A DNA stretch of 64,000 bases, taken from assembly GCA_903838035.1 (NCBI GenBank), contig CAILWW010000010.1, forward strand, positions 1-64,000, given 5' to 3'. The position numbers and the translations under genes are program-made. The notes below the pieces were generated by a model. That model was not told where the DNA came from, searched no databases, and saw only the letters and a program-made list of their open reading frames with translations. The DNA is from an uncultured Actinomycetes bacterium. Its GTDB lineage: Bacteria; Actinomycetota; Actinomycetes; Nanopelagicales; Nanopelagicaceae. This document shows positions 62,943-64,000 of this stretch, piece by piece; within the stretch, counting starts at the first letter, position 1, and the number at the start of each line of letters is the position of its first letter.

Positions 62943-64000
62943 GATTGCATCGTCTCCTCAGCGATTGCTGGAGCTAATGAATTGCCACGACCGCCGCCGC
63001 CAGTAATAATGACGGCACCCCGTTCTATTTCTTTGCGGAAGTAGATATCGGTACTCGTAGATTGGCTATATACGCCATCCCAGCGGCGCTCTATTTTGGG
63101 TGCTGTGGTACCAAAGAGGTTGGCGATTACTTGCGAGAGATGCTCATACGGAGCCTCGCTGAGCTCATGATCAAAGGGCTCCTCATATTCATGGGTATCG
63201 CCAATAGTGCATGATCCATCGAGGCGCTGAACTAGTAGCAACTGCATCTTTCGCTCTGCTGCGATGCCTTCTTGCGTCGGCAAGGTATGTAGCGAGAGAT
63301 CCTTAAAAGCTGGGTAATACCGCAAGGAATCACCGTCGGCAACTGAATGCGAGAGCTCGGATGCTAGGGGGACAGTTGCTCCCATTTGCAGCCGAACTTT
63401 TCGGATCGGTGCATCCTCAAAATAGTCGGATAAGAAACCGTGATGGGCGGCGCCGGGCACAAATGCAATCAGATCGCCAGATACTTTGACCCCAGCCGCA
63501 GACTTAACAGTGTGGCCGGAATCTGTCTTTTTATATTTCACAACATCATAGTGTGGGTGCCATGAATATCTTTCATTACCCAGCATCGCCGCCCGCAAGC
63601 CTCCCAATAGCATGGGTGGTTCAACCACAGCATCAGTAGTGCAGCGAAGAGCTCCTAGATGATTTCCGTTGAGTACTGGCTCTAGCCACTTCACCTGCGT
63701 TGAAGATAAAAGTTCAAAACCACGTGCCGAGGCATCCGCCATCTGTACTGCCTCGCGAAGTATTTCTAACTCGGCATCATTTTGTGCGACAGTTAATGAA
63801 CCATTGGCTCGAAAGCCAATTTCTGCCTGCAAGCCTATTGTTTCCCAAAGCTCTCTTGCACGTAGCCCCAATGCTAATTCCGCTCCAGCGGCGCGGCCAC
63901 TTACCCAAACCAATCCAAAGTTGCGGATCGAGGCAGATTGCGGGGCGAGATCACGTTCTAAGTGGATGACTTTATGACCAGCAGCCAAAGCCAACCAGGC
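62930..64000 (-). CDS. FAD-dependent oxidoreductase (TIGR03364-like), N-terminus cut by window edge
   Basis: 357 codons to the edge with no stop, so the GxGxxG start of the FAD-binding fold is outside. What remains starts LALAAGHKVIHLERD and includes ASIRNFGLVWVSG (DAO family), LALGLRARELWE, and C-terminal GAVIITGGGGRGNSLAPAIAEETMQ. The DAO-family TIGR03364 group is described as linked with phosphonatase-like hydrolases and is thought to oxidise aminophosphonates; that role is inferred from family and context. First gene here of the phosphonate locus. Confidence 0.85.
   Translation of the reverse strand, partial: AWLALAAGHKVIHLERDLAPQSASIRNFGLVWVSGRAAGAELALGLRARELWETIGLQAEIGFRANGSLTVAQNDAELEILREAVQMADASARGFELLSSTQVKWLEPVLNGNHLGALRCTTDAVVEPPMLLGGLRAAMLGNERYSWHPHYDVVKYKKTDSGHTVKSAAGVKVSGDLIAFVPGAAHHGFLSDYFEDAPIRKVRLQMGATVPLASELSHSVADGDSLRYYPAFKDLSLHTLPTQEGIAAERKMQLLLVQRLDGSCTIGDTHEYEEPFDHELSEAPYEHLSQVIANLFGTTAPKIERRWDGVYSQSTSTDIYFRKEIERGAVIITGGGGRGNSLAPAIAEETMQSWGI

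Overview
The window looks like a stretch of chromosome from a free-living actinobacterium with a compact genome and a base composition near or slightly below half G+C by eye (not counted). Actinobacterial markers are the membrane protein GlpR beside a gephyrin-like Glp protein, DUF3027, DUF2530 and DUF3263 proteins, a fused CopD/CtaG protein, a lone GroEL under a CIRCE operator, and gene order shared with Mycobacterium tuberculosis Rv0992c to Rv1020. Short intergenic gaps and moderate G+C suggest a freshwater planktonic lineage such as the acI group (Nanopelagicales); that placement is inference. No insertion sequence, prophage or CRISPR array was seen.

Layout. 1-17043 is a conserved housekeeping block: mfd (cut by the window edge), ppc on the opposite strand, pth, rplY, a TetR regulator, prs, glmU, tRNA-Gln, ispE, rsmA, tatD, metG, rsmI, pmt, glpR, rimJ, a shortened glp and 5-formyltetrahydrofolate cyclo-ligase. 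17040-24489 holds an acyl-CoA dehydrogenase, CopD/CtaG and CopC-like proteins, an FmdB zinc ribbon, a HicA-like toxin with a tiny partner, a 46-residue ORF, an MMPL exporter and purU. 24501-27978 is the riboflavin operon ribD-ribE-ribBA-ribH behind an FMN riboswitch. After tRNA-Arg come a saccharopine dehydrogenase-like enzyme, a secreted protein, a Rieske protein and a GGDEF protein. 32086-38953 is a maltose/maltodextrin operon (binding protein, two permeases, GH13 amylase) that ends in a photolyase. 39099-47046 has citrate synthase, pdxH, serC, an MFS exporter, DUF2530, a cold-shock protein, DUF3027, groEL and DUF3263. 47106-56446 has a PLP decarboxylase, an SDR/DUF2867 protein, NDH-2, an alpha/beta hydrolase, a large LuxR regulator and a GMC oxidoreductase. 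56601-64000 is an ABC importer with a metallophosphoesterase, a phosphonatase-like hydrolase and an FAD oxidoreductase, most likely an organophosphonate utilisation locus.

A recurring signal is a -10-like hexamer TANNNT placed exactly six bases before the start codon, without a Shine-Dalgarno sequence. It precedes at least 13 genes here and indicates widespread leaderless transcription; operon-internal genes instead carry AGGAG-type sites. It also settles several start codons.

The points most worth a second look are the shortened Glp protein that lacks MoeA domain II, the phosphonate locus with its coupled metallophosphoesterase, a CopC-like protein without copper-binding histidines, the HicA-like gene with a 39-residue overlapping partner, the duplicated 3' end of tRNA-Gln, and several structured RNA elements (rplY leader, FMN riboswitch platform, the binding-protein/permease hairpin, and a hairpin upstream of groEL).
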